From Pseudomonas sp. GR 6-02 (GTDB lineage: Bacteria > Pseudomonadota > Gammaproteobacteria > Pseudomonadales > Pseudomonadaceae): a stretch of 64,000 nt of DNA. Of the stretch, positions 8,167 to 16,914 are shown in pieces (within the stretch, counting starts at the first letter, position 1; every line of letters begins with the position of its first letter). Location: positions 496,001-560,000 of the forward strand of contig NZ_CP011567.1 of assembly GCF_001655615.1 (NCBI RefSeq), given 5' to 3'. The notes beneath the pieces were generated by a model. That model was not told the origin of the DNA. It saw nothing but the letters and a program-made list of their open reading frames with translations, and did no database searches. The position numbers were made by a program, and so were the translations under genes.

Positions 8167-11106
8167 ATGAGCCTCCCTTCGCTTGCCGAACTGCCCGATG
8201 GGCTCCTGCCGTTAGTCACCCGCGCCGAGCAGTCGTTTCGTACGACAGTCGGGGTTCTTCCCGATGACCATGGCCTGTCTGCCTGGACGCCTGAGCGCTG
8301 GGCGCAATTCGCCCGCGTCGCCGCTGCCAGCGACTTTGTGATTGAACAGAGTCTGCGTGACCCTTTGATGTTGCTGGAACTGGTGCAGTCCGGCGAACTG
8401 GACCGCGCCTTGGCACCGGGCGAGTTGTGCGCACAGATCGCCATGGCGGTGAGCGCCGCCGAAACCGACGACCAGCTAGGCCGTGCCTTGCGCCGCCAGC
8501 GTAATCGTCACCAGGTGCGGATCATCTGGCGCGACCTGACTCGCCAGGCCGATCTGGTGCAGACCTGTCGCGACCTCTCGGACATGGCCGATGCCAGCAT
8601 CGATCAGGCCTATCAGTGGTTGTACTCGCGGCATTGCCAGCAGTTCGGTGTGCCCACCGGGCGGCGCAGCGGCGAGCCGCAGCAGATGGTCATCCTCGGC
8701 ATGGGCAAGCTCGGCGCGGTGGAGCTGAACCTGTCGTCGGACATCGATCTGATCTTTGCCTACCCCGAGGGCGGCGAAACCGTCGGCGTGAAGCGTTCGC
8801 TGGATAACCAGGAGTTTTTCATTCGCCTCGGCCAGCGTCTGATCAAGGCGCTGGACCCGATGACTGTCGACGGTTTTGTGTTCCGCGTCGACATGCGCCT
8901 GCGGCCTTATGGTTCGTCCGGCGCTCTGGTGCTGAGCTTCAATGCGCTGGAGCAGTATTACCAGGATCAGGGCCGTGACTGGGAACGCTACGCGATGATC
9001 AAGGCGCGGGTGGTGGCAGGTGATCAAGTGGCTGGCGCCCAGTTGCTCGAGATGCTGCGGCCGTTCGTTTACCGGCGTTACCTGGACTTCTCGGCCATCG
9101 AAGCGCTGCGCACCATGAAGCAGTTGATCCAGCAGGAAGTCCGGCGCAAGGGTATGGCCGACAACATCAAGCTTGGCTCCGGCGGCATCCGTGAAGTCGA
9201 GTTTATCGCCCAGGCCTTCCAGCTGATTCACGGTGGTCGCGACCTGAGCCTGCAGCAGCGTCCTCTATTAAAAGTACTGAGCACCCTGGAGGGGCAGGGC
9301 TATCTGCCGCCGGCGGTGGTCAGCGAACTGCGCCAAGGCTACGAATTCCTGCGTTACACCGAGCACGCGATTCAGGCGATTGCCGACCGCCAGACCCAGA
9401 TGTTGCCGGACGGCCCGCAGGATCAGGCGCGCATTGCCTTCATGCTCGGGTTTGCCAACTGGACGGCATTCCACGAACAACTGATGTACTGGCGTGGCCG
9501 GGTGGCCTGGCACTTTGGTCAGGTGATTGCCGATCCCGATGAAGAGCAGGGCACCGAGAGCGAAGTGGTGGTCGGCGGGGAATGGCTGCCGCTGTGGGAA
9601 GAAGCCCAGGACGAAGAAGCCGCGTGCCGCCAACTCGAAGAGGGCGGTTTCGCCGATGCCGCCAAGGCGCTGAAAGCATTGGCCAGTCTGCGCAGCAGTC
9701 CGCAATTGCGTGCCATGCAGCGCCTGGGGCGGGAACGCCTCGATGCTTTTATACCGCGCTTGCTGGCCCAGGCCGTGGAGCACGCCAATCCCGATCTGGT
9801 GCTGGAGCGCGTGCTGCCACTGGTTGAAGCGGTGGCGCGGCGTTCCGCCTATCTGGTGCTGCTGACCGAAAACCCCGGTGCGCTGCGCCGTCTGCTGACA
9901 CTGTGCGCGGCGAGCCCGTGGATTGCCGAACAGATCACGCGCTTCCCGTTGCTGCTCGACGAATTGCTCAACGAAGGCCGGCTGTTCAAGCCGCCGCTGG
10001 CGCCGGAGCTGGCGGCCGAGTTGCGCGAGCGTCTGACGCGGATTCCCGAAGACGACCTCGAACAACAAATGGAAGCCCTGCGGCATTTCAAACTGGCGCA
10101 CCGCTTGCGTGTCGCAGCTTCGGAAATTGCCGGTAGCCTGCCGTTGATGAAAGTCAGCGATTACCTGACCTGGCTTGCCGAAGCGATCCTCGAACAAGTG
10201 CTGGCCCTGGCCTGGCGCCAGACGGTGGCCAAGTACGGTACACCGCTGCGCACCGATGGCAGCGTGTGCGACCCTGGATTCATCATTGTCGGTTACGGGA
10301 AAGTCGGCGGCCTGGAATTGGGGCACAGTTCGGACCTGGACCTGGTGTTCATCCATGACGCGGATCCGCAAGCGGAAACCGACGGCCCGAAACCCATCGA
10401 CGGTGCACAGTTCTTTACCCGGCTCGGGCAGCGGATCATTCACTTGCTGACGGCTCAGACCAACTCCGGTCAGCTATATGAAGTGGACATGCGCCTGCGG
10501 CCGTCCGGTGCTTCCGGTTTGCTGGTGAGTTCATTGGGCGCGTTTGCCCGGTATCAGGAGAACGAGGCCTGGACCTGGGAGCACCAGGCGCTGGTGCGGG
10601 CGCGGGTGCTGGTGGGTAGTCAGGATGTCGGCCAGGCATTCGAGAAGGTTCGCGCGACGGTATTGGCCAAATCGCGGGACTTGTCGACCTTGCGCCAGGA
10701 GGTCAGCGAGATGCGCGCCAAGATGCGCGATAATCTCGGCAGCAAGAGCACTGCGGCGGGCACGGCGGCAAATGCCTTCGAGGCCACGGCGCCGTTCGAT
10801 CTCAAGCAGGACGCTGGAGGTATCGTCGATATTGAATTTATGGTGCAATACGCGGCTCTGGCGTGGTCTGAAACACATCCGTCATTGCTGCGCTATACCG
10901 ACAATATCCGCATTCTGGAAGGGCTGGAGGAGGAAGGGTTGATACCCGCCGAAGACGCCAGCCTGTTGCGTGAGGCTTATAAAGCCTACCGCTCCGCCGC
11001 TCACCGGGAGGCCTTGCAGAAGGATGCCGGTGTGATACCGGGCGACCAGTTCGCGGATGAGCGACGGCAGGTCATGCGGATCTGGCGTGAGCTGGGGTTA
11101 AGCTGA
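8167..11106 (+). CDS. glnE: Bifunctional glutamine synthetase adenylyltransferase/deadenylase
   Basis: It adds or removes AMP on glutamine synthetase in response to PII signalling, tuning ammonia assimilation. The 979-residue protein has the expected two nucleotidyltransferase domains: the N-terminal deadenylase half with SSDIDLIFAYPEGG near residue 190, and the C-terminal adenylylation half with GHSSDLDLVFIHD near 720. Both keep the paired Asp residues of the metal site. A helical linker joins them. The ATG follows AAGGA with good spacing. It is a single gene, divergent from aceE and ending just before a REPIN. Confidence 0.96.
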   Translation: MSLPSLAELPDGLLPLVTRAEQSFRTTVGVLPDDHGLSAWTPERWAQFARVAAASDFVIEQSLRDPLMLLELVQSGELDRALAPGELCAQIAMAVSAAETDDQLGRALRRQRNRHQVRIIWRDLTRQADLVQTCRDLSDMADASIDQAYQWLYSRHCQQFGVPTGRRSGEPQQMVILGMGKLGAVELNLSSDIDLIFAYPEGGETVGVKRSLDNQEFFIRLGQRLIKALDPMTVDGFVFRVDMRLRPYGSSGALVLSFNALEQYYQDQGRDWERYAMIKARVVAGDQVAGAQLLEMLRPFVYRRYLDFSAIEALRTMKQLIQQEVRRKGMADNIKLGSGGIREVEFIAQAFQLIHGGRDLSLQQRPLLKVLSTLEGQGYLPPAVVSELRQGYEFLRYTEHAIQAIADRQTQMLPDGPQDQARIAFMLGFANWTAFHEQLMYWRGRVAWHFGQVIADPDEEQGTESEVVVGGEWLPLWEEAQDEEAACRQLEEGGFADAAKALKALASLRSSPQLRAMQRLGRERLDAFIPRLLAQAVEHANPDLVLERVLPLVEAVARRSAYLVLLTENPGALRRLLTLCAASPWIAEQITRFPLLLDELLNEGRLFKPPLAPELAAELRERLTRIPEDDLEQQMEALRHFKLAHRLRVAASEIAGSLPLMKVSDYLTWLAEAILEQVLALAWRQTVAKYGTPLRTDGSVCDPGFIIVGYGKVGGLELGHSSDLDLVFIHDADPQAETDGPKPIDGAQFFTRLGQRIIHLLTAQTNSGQLYEVDMRLRPSGASGLLVSSLGAFARYQENEAWTWEHQALVRARVLVGSQDVGQAFEKVRATVLAKSRDLSTLRQEVSEMRAKMRDNLGSKSTAAGTAANAFEATAPFDLKQDAGGIVDIEFMVQYAALAWSETHPSLLRYTDNIRILEGLEEEGLIPAEDASLLREAYKAYRSAAHREALQKDAGVIPGDQFADERRQVMRIWRELGLS

Positions 11107-11125
11107 CATGAGTGTGGCAGGCTTT

Positions 11126-11257
11126 TGTGGCGAGGGAGCTTGCTCCCGCTGGAGTGCGAAGCACTCCCATATCAGATTGTGCGGTCCGCCAGATTAAAAC
11201 GCAGTGGCAGTTTTGGTGCTGCTTCGCAGCCCAGCGGGAGCAAGCTCCCTCGCCACA
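11126..11257. repeat. REPIN (paired REP palindromes), copy 1
   Basis: A 132-base element bounded by TGTGGCGAGGGAGCTTGCTC and its inverted copy ending CTCCCTCGCCACA. The inner part also has paired GC-rich hairpins (GTGCGAAGCAC; GCTGCTTCGCAGC). Two further copies of almost the same length lie at 34214-34347 and 43992-44124. REPINs are non-autonomous repeats mobilised by RAYT transposases; no RAYT gene is in the window. It follows glnE and can fold as a long hairpin, so it may also limit read-through. Confidence 0.85.
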
Positions 11258-11262
11258 GAGGG

Positions 11263-11291
11263 TTATGCTAACTAACATGGATGTGTATTAA
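11263..11291 (+). promoter_or_regulatory. Possible promoter of the waaF operon
   Basis: TTATGC (11263-11268), a 17-base spacer and TATTAA (11286-11291). Both hexamers are poor matches to the sigma-70 consensus. The position, directly after the REPIN and before the hairpin leader, makes it the best candidate. Confidence 0.3.
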
Positions 11292-11299
11292 ATTTATTC

Positions 11300-11387
11300 G
11301 ACGAGCCCCAGCCGGCTCGTCCAAATGACCTGGCGGCTCACCCCGCAGGTGCTGGATTCTCGAGGCGGGGAGGCGTATGCCTCCCCG
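11300..11387 (+). promoter_or_regulatory. Hairpin-rich leader upstream of waaF
   Basis: Three stems are visible. Hairpin A is GACGAGCC/GGCTCGTC (11300-11307 with 11314-11321). Hairpin B pairs CCCCGC (11341-11346) with GCGGGG (11365-11370). Hairpin C is CGGGGAGGC/GCCTCCCCG (11366-11374 with 11379-11387), followed shortly by TTTTT (11392-11396), as in an intrinsic terminator. B and C share 11366-11370 and cannot form together. C ends 19 bases before the waaF start codon. It may simply be the terminator of an upstream gene lost here, or an attenuator. Confidence 0.45.
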
Positions 11388-11406
11388 GTTCGTTTTTGGA
11401 AACCAC

Positions 11407-12441
11407 ATGAAAATTCTGATCGTTGGGCCCAGTTGGGTCGGTGACATGGTGATGGCGCAGACACTTTTTCAGTGTCTCAAACAACGCCACCCGCAGTGCG
11501 AAATCGACGTGCTGGCCCCCGAGTGGAGCCGGCCGATCCTCGAGCGCATGCCCGAAGTACGCCAGGCCTTGAGCTTCCCGCTCGGCCACGGCGTGCTGGA
11601 ACTGGCGACGCGTCGGCGCATCGGTAAATCCCTGGCCGGTCAGTACGACCAGGCCATCCTGCTGCCCAATTCGCTGAAATCGGCCCTGGTGCCGTTTTTT
11701 GCCGGCATCCCGAAACGCACCGGCTGGCGTGGCGAGTTCCGCTACGGCCTGCTCAATGATGTGCGCACGCTCGACAAAGAGCGTTATCCGTTGATGATCG
11801 AGCGCTTCATGGCCCTGGCCTTTGAGCCTGGCATCGAGCTGCCGAAACCTTATCCACGGCCGAGCTTGCAGATCGATCCGGTGACTCGCGACGGCGCACT
11901 GGCCAAGTTCGGCCTGGCCCTTGACCGTCCAGTGTTGGCGCTGTGCCCTGGCGCCGAATTTGGCGAGTCCAAGCGCTGGCCGTCCGAGCACTATGCCAAG
12001 GTCGCCGAGGCGAAGATTCGTGAAGGCTGGCAAGTCTGGCTGTTCGGCTCGAAAAACGATCACGCGGTGGGCGAAGACATTCGTGGGCGGTTGATTCCGG
12101 GGCTGCGTGAAGAGTCGGTAAACCTCAGTGGCGGCACTTCCTTGGCCGAGGCCATCGATCTGCTGTCCTGCGCCGACGCGGTGGTCTCCAACGACTCGGG
12201 CCTGATGCACGTGGCTGCCGCGCTGAACCGCCCGTTGGTGGCGGTGTACGGCTCGACGTCGCCGGGTTTCACGCCACCGCTGGCCGAGCATGTCGAGATC
12301 GTGCGCCTGGGCATCGAATGCAGTCCGTGCTTCGATCGCACCTGCCGTTTCGGTCATTACAACTGCTTGCGCCAGCTCATGCCCAAAGCGGTGAACGAAG
12401 CCTTGCAGCGGTTGCTGGGCACTGTGGTCGAGGTCAAATAG
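11407..12441 (+). CDS. waaF: ADP-heptose:LPS heptosyltransferase II
   Basis: It adds the second L-glycero-D-manno-heptose to the inner core of lipopolysaccharide at the cytoplasmic face of the inner membrane. The 344-residue protein is a GT9 family member that begins MKILIVGPSWVGDMVMAQ, with the C-terminal sugar-nucleotide site around LALCPGAEFGESKRWP and VVSNDSGLMHVAAAL. The ATG at 11407 was chosen over an in-frame upstream CTG/ATG region because it matches the start of WaaF proteins and has GGA nearby. It is the first gene of an operon in which stops and starts nearly touch down to 18365. Confidence 0.95.
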   Translation: MKILIVGPSWVGDMVMAQTLFQCLKQRHPQCEIDVLAPEWSRPILERMPEVRQALSFPLGHGVLELATRRRIGKSLAGQYDQAILLPNSLKSALVPFFAGIPKRTGWRGEFRYGLLNDVRTLDKERYPLMIERFMALAFEPGIELPKPYPRPSLQIDPVTRDGALAKFGLALDRPVLALCPGAEFGESKRWPSEHYAKVAEAKIREGWQVWLFGSKNDHAVGEDIRGRLIPGLREESVNLSGGTSLAEAIDLLSCADAVVSNDSGLMHVAAALNRPLVAVYGSTSPGFTPPLAEHVEIVRLGIECSPCFDRTCRFGHYNCLRQLMPKAVNEALQRLLGTVVEVK

Positions 12442-12442
12442 T

Positions 12443-13504
12443 TTGCGGGTACTGTTGATCAAGACTTCTTCGCTGGGCGACGTGATTCACGCGTTGCCAG
12501 CGTTGACCGATGCGGCGAGGGCGATCCCCGGCATCAAGTTCGACTGGGTGGTGGAAGAAGGTTTCGCCGAGATTCCGACCTGGCACCCGGCCGTGGGCAA
12601 GGTGATTCCGGTGGCGATCCGTCGCTGGCGCAAGAACATCTGGCAGACCATCAAGAGTGGCGAGTGGAAGCGCTTCAAGCAAAGCGTTCGTGCGACGAAA
12701 TACGACTTGGTGATCGATGCCCAGGGCCTGCTGAAAAGTGCGTTGCTGACGCGCTATGCCAAAGCGCCGGTGGCCGGGCTGGACAAGAATTCGGCCCGCG
12801 AACCGATCGCCGCGCGCTTCTATTCCCGACGCCTGGCCGTGGCCCGTGGGCAGCACGCGGTTGAGCGAGTGCGTCAGCTGTTCGCGGTGGCCCTGGGTTA
12901 CGACCTGCCCAAAGGCCTGGGTGATTACGGCCTGAACGTCGAGCGGCTGGTGGAATTGCCGCGCAAGAATCCGTACGTGGTGTTTCTCCACGGCACCACC
13001 TGGGACACCAAGCACTGGCCCGAAGCCTATTGGCGCGAGCTGGCCGAGCGGGTGGGTTATCTCGGCGTGGCGGTGAAGCTGCCATGGGGCAACCCGGTCG
13101 AAAAAGCCCGCGCCGAGCGCATCGCCAAAGACATGAAACACGTCGAAGTGCTACCCAGGCTGAACCTGGCGGGTGTCGGCAAAGTCCTGGCCGGCGCGCA
13201 GGCGTGCGTGGCGGTGGACACCGGCCTCGGTCACCTGGCTGCGGCGCTGGACGTGCCGACCCTGTCGCTGTTCGGCCCGACCAATCCGGGCCTGACCGGC
13301 GCCTATGGCAAATCGCAGATTCACATGGCCAGCGACTTCCCTTGCGCACCGTGCCTGCAAAAGAAATGCACCTATCAACCGACGGCCGACGATGCCCGTC
13401 GGTTTGACCTGAAACGCGAGTGGCCCCTGTGCTTCACGCGTCTGAATCCCGAGCGTGTCGCGAGCCGACTGAGCACGTTGTTACTGGCTGAGGAGCTGCG
13501 CTGA
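12443..13504 (+). CDS. waaC: ADP-heptose:LPS heptosyltransferase I
   Basis: It adds the first heptose to Kdo2-lipid A. The 353-residue GT9 protein starts MRVLLIKTSSLGDVIHALPA, the standard WaaC N-terminus, and has the C-terminal donor-site segment VAVDTGLGHLAAALDVP. The start is a TTG one base after the waaF stop, with GAGGTC upstream; homology to other WaaC proteins supports this rare codon. Its last base is shared with the waaG start codon (TGATG), so translation is coupled. Confidence 0.95.
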   Translation: MRVLLIKTSSLGDVIHALPALTDAARAIPGIKFDWVVEEGFAEIPTWHPAVGKVIPVAIRRWRKNIWQTIKSGEWKRFKQSVRATKYDLVIDAQGLLKSALLTRYAKAPVAGLDKNSAREPIAARFYSRRLAVARGQHAVERVRQLFAVALGYDLPKGLGDYGLNVERLVELPRKNPYVVFLHGTTWDTKHWPEAYWRELAERVGYLGVAVKLPWGNPVEKARAERIAKDMKHVEVLPRLNLAGVGKVLAGAQACVAVDTGLGHLAAALDVPTLSLFGPTNPGLTGAYGKSQIHMASDFPCAPCLQKKCTYQPTADDARRFDLKREWPLCFTRLNPERVASRLSTLLLAEELR

Positions 13505-14625
13505 TGCAATTGGCATTTGTCCTGTACAAGTACTTTCCCTTTGGCGGCTTGCAGCGTGACTTCATGCGCATCGCCCTTGAATGCCAGCAGCGCGGCCATC
13601 AAATTCGTGTCTACACGTTGATCTGGGAAGGCGACATCCCGCCGGGCTTCGAAGTGTTGGTGGCGCCGGTCAAGGCGTTCTTCAATCATCGGCGCAACGA
13701 GAAACTCACCGAATGGATGGAGGCCGACCTGGCCAAGCGCCCGGTGGATCGCCTGATCGGTTTCAATAAAATGCCGGGCCTGGACGTTTACTACGCCGCC
13801 GACGGCTGCTTCGAAGACAAGGCGCAAAACCTGCGCAACTCGCTGTACCGTCGCTGGGGCCGCTACCGGCACTTCGCCGAGTACGAGCGCGCGGTGTTCG
13901 CCAAAGATGCCAAGACCGAAGTGCTGATGATTTCCGAAGTCCAGCAGCCGCTGTTCATCAAGCATTACGACACACCGCTGGAGCGCTTCCATTTGCTGCC
14001 ACCGGGCATTGCCCAAGACCGTCGTCGCCCCGCGAACGCGGATGAAATTCGCGCCGGGTTCCGCGCCGAATTCAACCTGAAGGACGATGAGCTGCTGCTG
14101 GTGCAGATCGGTTCCGGGTTCAAGACCAAAGGCGTGGACCGTAGCCTCAAGGCACTGGCCGCGCTGCCCGCCGAGCTGAAAAAACGCACCCGGCTGTTTG
14201 TAATTGGCCAGGACGACCCCAAAGTATTCCAATTGCAGAGCGCCACATTGGGGCTCGGCGACAACGTGCAATTCCTCAAGGGCCGCAGCGATATCCCGCG
14301 CTTCCTGCTCGGTGCCGATCTGCTGATCCACCCGGCGTACAACGAAAACACCGGGACGGTATTGCTTGAAGCCCTGGTAGCCGGTTTGCCGGTGTTGGTG
14401 AGCGCGGTGTGTGGGTATGCCCATTACATCGCCGAGGCCGACGCGGGTCTGGTGCTGGACGAACCCTTCGATCAGGCGCAACTGACTCAGTACCTGACCG
14501 GCATGTTGAACGACACTGATGCACGGGCGGCCTGGAGCCGCAACGGTCTGGCCTTCGCCGAGACGGCCGACCTCTACAGCATGCCGCAGCACGCGGCCGA
14601 TGTGATTCTGGCGGAGCACGCTTAA
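13504..14625 (+). CDS. waaG: LPS core glycosyltransferase WaaG
   Basis: A GT4-family glycosyltransferase of 373 residues. E. coli WaaG adds the first outer-core glucose; in Pseudomonas the homolog is assigned to addition of the first outer-core sugar, a galactosamine derivative. Seen in the sequence: the N-terminus FVLYKYFPFGGLQRDFMRIA, the nucleotide-binding LVQIGSGFKTKGVDRSLKAL near residue 200, and the acidic EX7E region HPAYNENTGTVLLEALVAG near 280. It overlaps waaC and waaP by one base each. Confidence 0.95.
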   Translation: MQLAFVLYKYFPFGGLQRDFMRIALECQQRGHQIRVYTLIWEGDIPPGFEVLVAPVKAFFNHRRNEKLTEWMEADLAKRPVDRLIGFNKMPGLDVYYAADGCFEDKAQNLRNSLYRRWGRYRHFAEYERAVFAKDAKTEVLMISEVQQPLFIKHYDTPLERFHLLPPGIAQDRRRPANADEIRAGFRAEFNLKDDELLLVQIGSGFKTKGVDRSLKALAALPAELKKRTRLFVIGQDDPKVFQLQSATLGLGDNVQFLKGRSDIPRFLLGADLLIHPAYNENTGTVLLEALVAGLPVLVSAVCGYAHYIAEADAGLVLDEPFDQAQLTQYLTGMLNDTDARAAWSRNGLAFAETADLYSMPQHAADVILAEHA

Positions 14626-15431
14626 TGAAGTTGATGCTGGCTGAACCGTTCAAGAGCCTCTGGGCCGGACGCGACCCGTTCGCCGAAGTCGAGGACCTCA
14701 AGGGCGAGGTGTACCGCGAGCTCGAAGCGCGCCGGACACTGCGAACTGAAGTGGACGGCCACGGGTACTTCGTGAAGATCCACCGGGGCATCGGCTGGGG
14801 TGAGATTTTCAAGAACCTGCTGACCGCCAAGCTGCCGGTGCTGGGCGCGGGCCAGGAGTGGAAGGCCATTGAGCGCCTGCAAGAAGTCGGCGTGCCGACC
14901 ATGACTGCCGTCGCTTATGGCGAAAAGGGCAGCAACCCGGCGGATCAGCATTCGTTCATCGTCACTGAAGAATTGGCGCCCACCGTCAGCCTTGAAGATT
15001 TCAGCATCGACTGGGTCAAGCACCCGCCGGAGCCAAAGCTCAAGCGCGCGCTGATCGCCGAAGTCGCGCGCATGACCGGCATGATGCACCGCGCCGGGGT
15101 CAACCATCGCGACTGCTACATCTGCCACTTCCTGCTGCACACCGATAAGCCGGTGACCTGCGATGACCTCAAGTTGTCGGTGATCGACCTGCACCGCGCC
15201 CAGGCCCGCCCGACGATTACCCGGCGCTGGCGCAACAAGGACCTGGCGGCGCTGTATTTTTCGGCGCTGGAGATCGGCCTGACCCGTCGCGACAAACTGC
15301 GTTTCCTCAAGGGGTACTTCCAGCAGCCCCTGCGCCAGATACTGGTTGAAGAAGCCGGGTTACTGGCGTGGCTCGAAGGCAAGGCCAACAAGCTCTACGA
15401 GCGTAAACAGCGCTACGGGGATGCGCTCTGA
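14625..15431 (+). CDS. waaP: LPS core heptose I kinase
   Basis: It phosphorylates heptose I of the inner core; in P. aeruginosa this kinase is essential and important for outer membrane integrity. The 268-residue protein has a eukaryotic-like kinase fold with FVKIHRGIGWGEIFKN (binding lysine and the WaaP family signature), the catalytic loop NHRDCYICHF near residue 163 and the metal-binding segment LSVIDLHRAQ near 188. All catalytic residues seem intact. It overlaps its neighbours by one base at each end. Confidence 0.95.
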   Translation: MKLMLAEPFKSLWAGRDPFAEVEDLKGEVYRELEARRTLRTEVDGHGYFVKIHRGIGWGEIFKNLLTAKLPVLGAGQEWKAIERLQEVGVPTMTAVAYGEKGSNPADQHSFIVTEELAPTVSLEDFSIDWVKHPPEPKLKRALIAEVARMTGMMHRAGVNHRDCYICHFLLHTDKPVTCDDLKLSVIDLHRAQARPTITRRWRNKDLAALYFSALEIGLTRRDKLRFLKGYFQQPLRQILVEEAGLLAWLEGKANKLYERKQRYGDAL

Positions 15432-16165
15432 TGTCGGGTTGGACACTGGAGCCGGCTTACAGCGATCTGGCAGAAGATTTCGGCAGTCTTGATGCGGTGT
15501 TTGCCCTCGAGGGCGAGCAACTGACCCATGATCCGCTGTCCGAAGTTATTCGCGTCCAGCGCAAAGGCGTCAACTATTACGTCAAACGCTACGTCAGTGC
15601 CGGCAAAGGCCTGCGGCGCTACCTGGGCAAACCTCGGGTCAAGGCCGAATGGCAGAACCTCAAGCGTTTCGCCAAGTGGGGCATTCCCACCGCAGAGGTT
15701 GTGGCCTGGGGGTTGGAGCGGCACGGTGTGACGTACGCCCGTGGGGCAATGATCACCCGCGAACTGCCGCATACCGAAGACTTGTCGGTCCTGGCTAATC
15801 GGCATGATCCGAAACTGGCGGACCGCGCCTGGGTTGATACCGTCAGTCGCCAATTGGCCGGTTACACCCGGACCATGCACGACAACCGTTTCACTCATAA
15901 TGATTTGAAGTGGCGCAACCTGTTGGTCGACGATGAGGCCCGGCTGTTCCTGATCGATTGCCCCAACGGCGATTTCTGGCGCGGCTTCTGGCTCAAATAC
16001 CGCATCACCAAAGACCTGGCCTGCCTCGACAAGGTCGCCAAGTATCACCTGTCGGCGACCCAGCGCCTGCGCTTTTACCTGCAATACCGCCAATGCGCCC
16101 GGCTCGATGCCGCGGACAAGAAACGCATTCGGCACGTGGTGAGATTTTTTGAGGGGCGCGAATGA
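15431..16165 (+). CDS. wapP: LPS core kinase WapP
   Basis: A 244-residue small kinase of the LPS (InaA/KdkA-like) group, in the place of PA5008 (WapP), which has been proposed to phosphorylate heptose II. Visible motifs are YYVKRYVSAGKG (ATP lysine), the catalytic loop FTHNDLKWRNLLV near residue 155 with an intact Asp, and LFLIDCPNGDF as the DFG-equivalent. The ATG at 15431 shares its A with the waaP stop codon. Sugar specificity is inferred from position. Confidence 0.88.
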   Translation: MSGWTLEPAYSDLAEDFGSLDAVFALEGEQLTHDPLSEVIRVQRKGVNYYVKRYVSAGKGLRRYLGKPRVKAEWQNLKRFAKWGIPTAEVVAWGLERHGVTYARGAMITRELPHTEDLSVLANRHDPKLADRAWVDTVSRQLAGYTRTMHDNRFTHNDLKWRNLLVDDEARLFLIDCPNGDFWRGFWLKYRITKDLACLDKVAKYHLSATQRLRFYLQYRQCARLDAADKKRIRHVVRFFEGRE

Positions 16166-16914
16166 CTGATTTTCTGGCTGCTGAAGACCGCGCGCTGTTT
16201 GAGCGTCATGGTCTCGGCACCTTCGACGCGCTTTGGGCCAAACAGCTCGACGCGGTGGACGAGCCCAATACCGGTCGGGGTGGCTGGAGCAGTGTGTTTC
16301 GGCTGGATCTGGACGGTCATGGCTACTACCTCAAGCGCCAGAGCAACTACCTGACGCGCTCCCGGCATTCGCCCTTTGGCGAGCCGAGTTTTGCCCGTGA
16401 ATTTCGCAACATCAGTCGTTATCGGGCGCTGGGTATTCCGGCGCTGCAGGCGGCGTTTTTTGGTGAGCGCAAGGTCGACGGCGAAGTTCGGGCGATTCTG
16501 CTGACTCACGCACTGGACGGTTGGGATGATCTGGATTCGCTGTTGCAGCGCTGGTCGGAGCTGAGCGCGATACAGCACTCGGCCATTCTCAAGGCCTGTG
16601 GGCAACTGGCGCGACGCCTGCACGGCAGGCGCCAGGTCCACGGTTGCTTCTACCCCAAGCACATTTTTCTTCAGGCCACCGGCGACGGCTATCAGGCGCA
16701 ATTGATCGACCTGGAAAAAACCCGGCCGCTGTTTTTCGGCCGGCGTGATCGGATCAAGGATCTGGAGCCGCTGCTGCGTCGGGCGCCGGAATGGAGCGAC
16801 AGCCAGCTGCGCGAATTGTTGGCGGTTTATCTGGATCAGCCGCTGAACAGTTCGCGGGTGGACCGTTGGGTATCGCGCCTGAGTGCGCGGCGCAGTAACA
16901 AGGAGACGCGTTGA
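16162..16914 (+). CDS. wapQ: LPS core kinase-like protein WapQ
   Basis: A 250-residue member of the InaA-type LPS kinase group, in the place of PA5007 (WapQ). It has GYYLKRQSNYLTRS as the ATP-lysine region and QLIDLEKTRPL as the metal-binding segment. The catalytic loop reads VHGCFYPKHIFL near residue 157, so the usual Asp of HxD is a Cys. The change may be a family feature rather than loss of function. It overlaps wapP by four bases (ATGA). Confidence 0.85.
   Translation: MTDFLAAEDRALFERHGLGTFDALWAKQLDAVDEPNTGRGGWSSVFRLDLDGHGYYLKRQSNYLTRSRHSPFGEPSFAREFRNISRYRALGIPALQAAFFGERKVDGEVRAILLTHALDGWDDLDSLLQRWSELSAIQHSAILKACGQLARRLHGRRQVHGCFYPKHIFLQATGDGYQAQLIDLEKTRPLFFGRRDRIKDLEPLLRRAPEWSDSQLRELLAVYLDQPLNSSRVDRWVSRLSARRSNKETR

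Noticed and set aside
8476..10443. Antisense frames within glnE
   Set aside because: No domain or ribosome site; glnE is intact on the plus strand.
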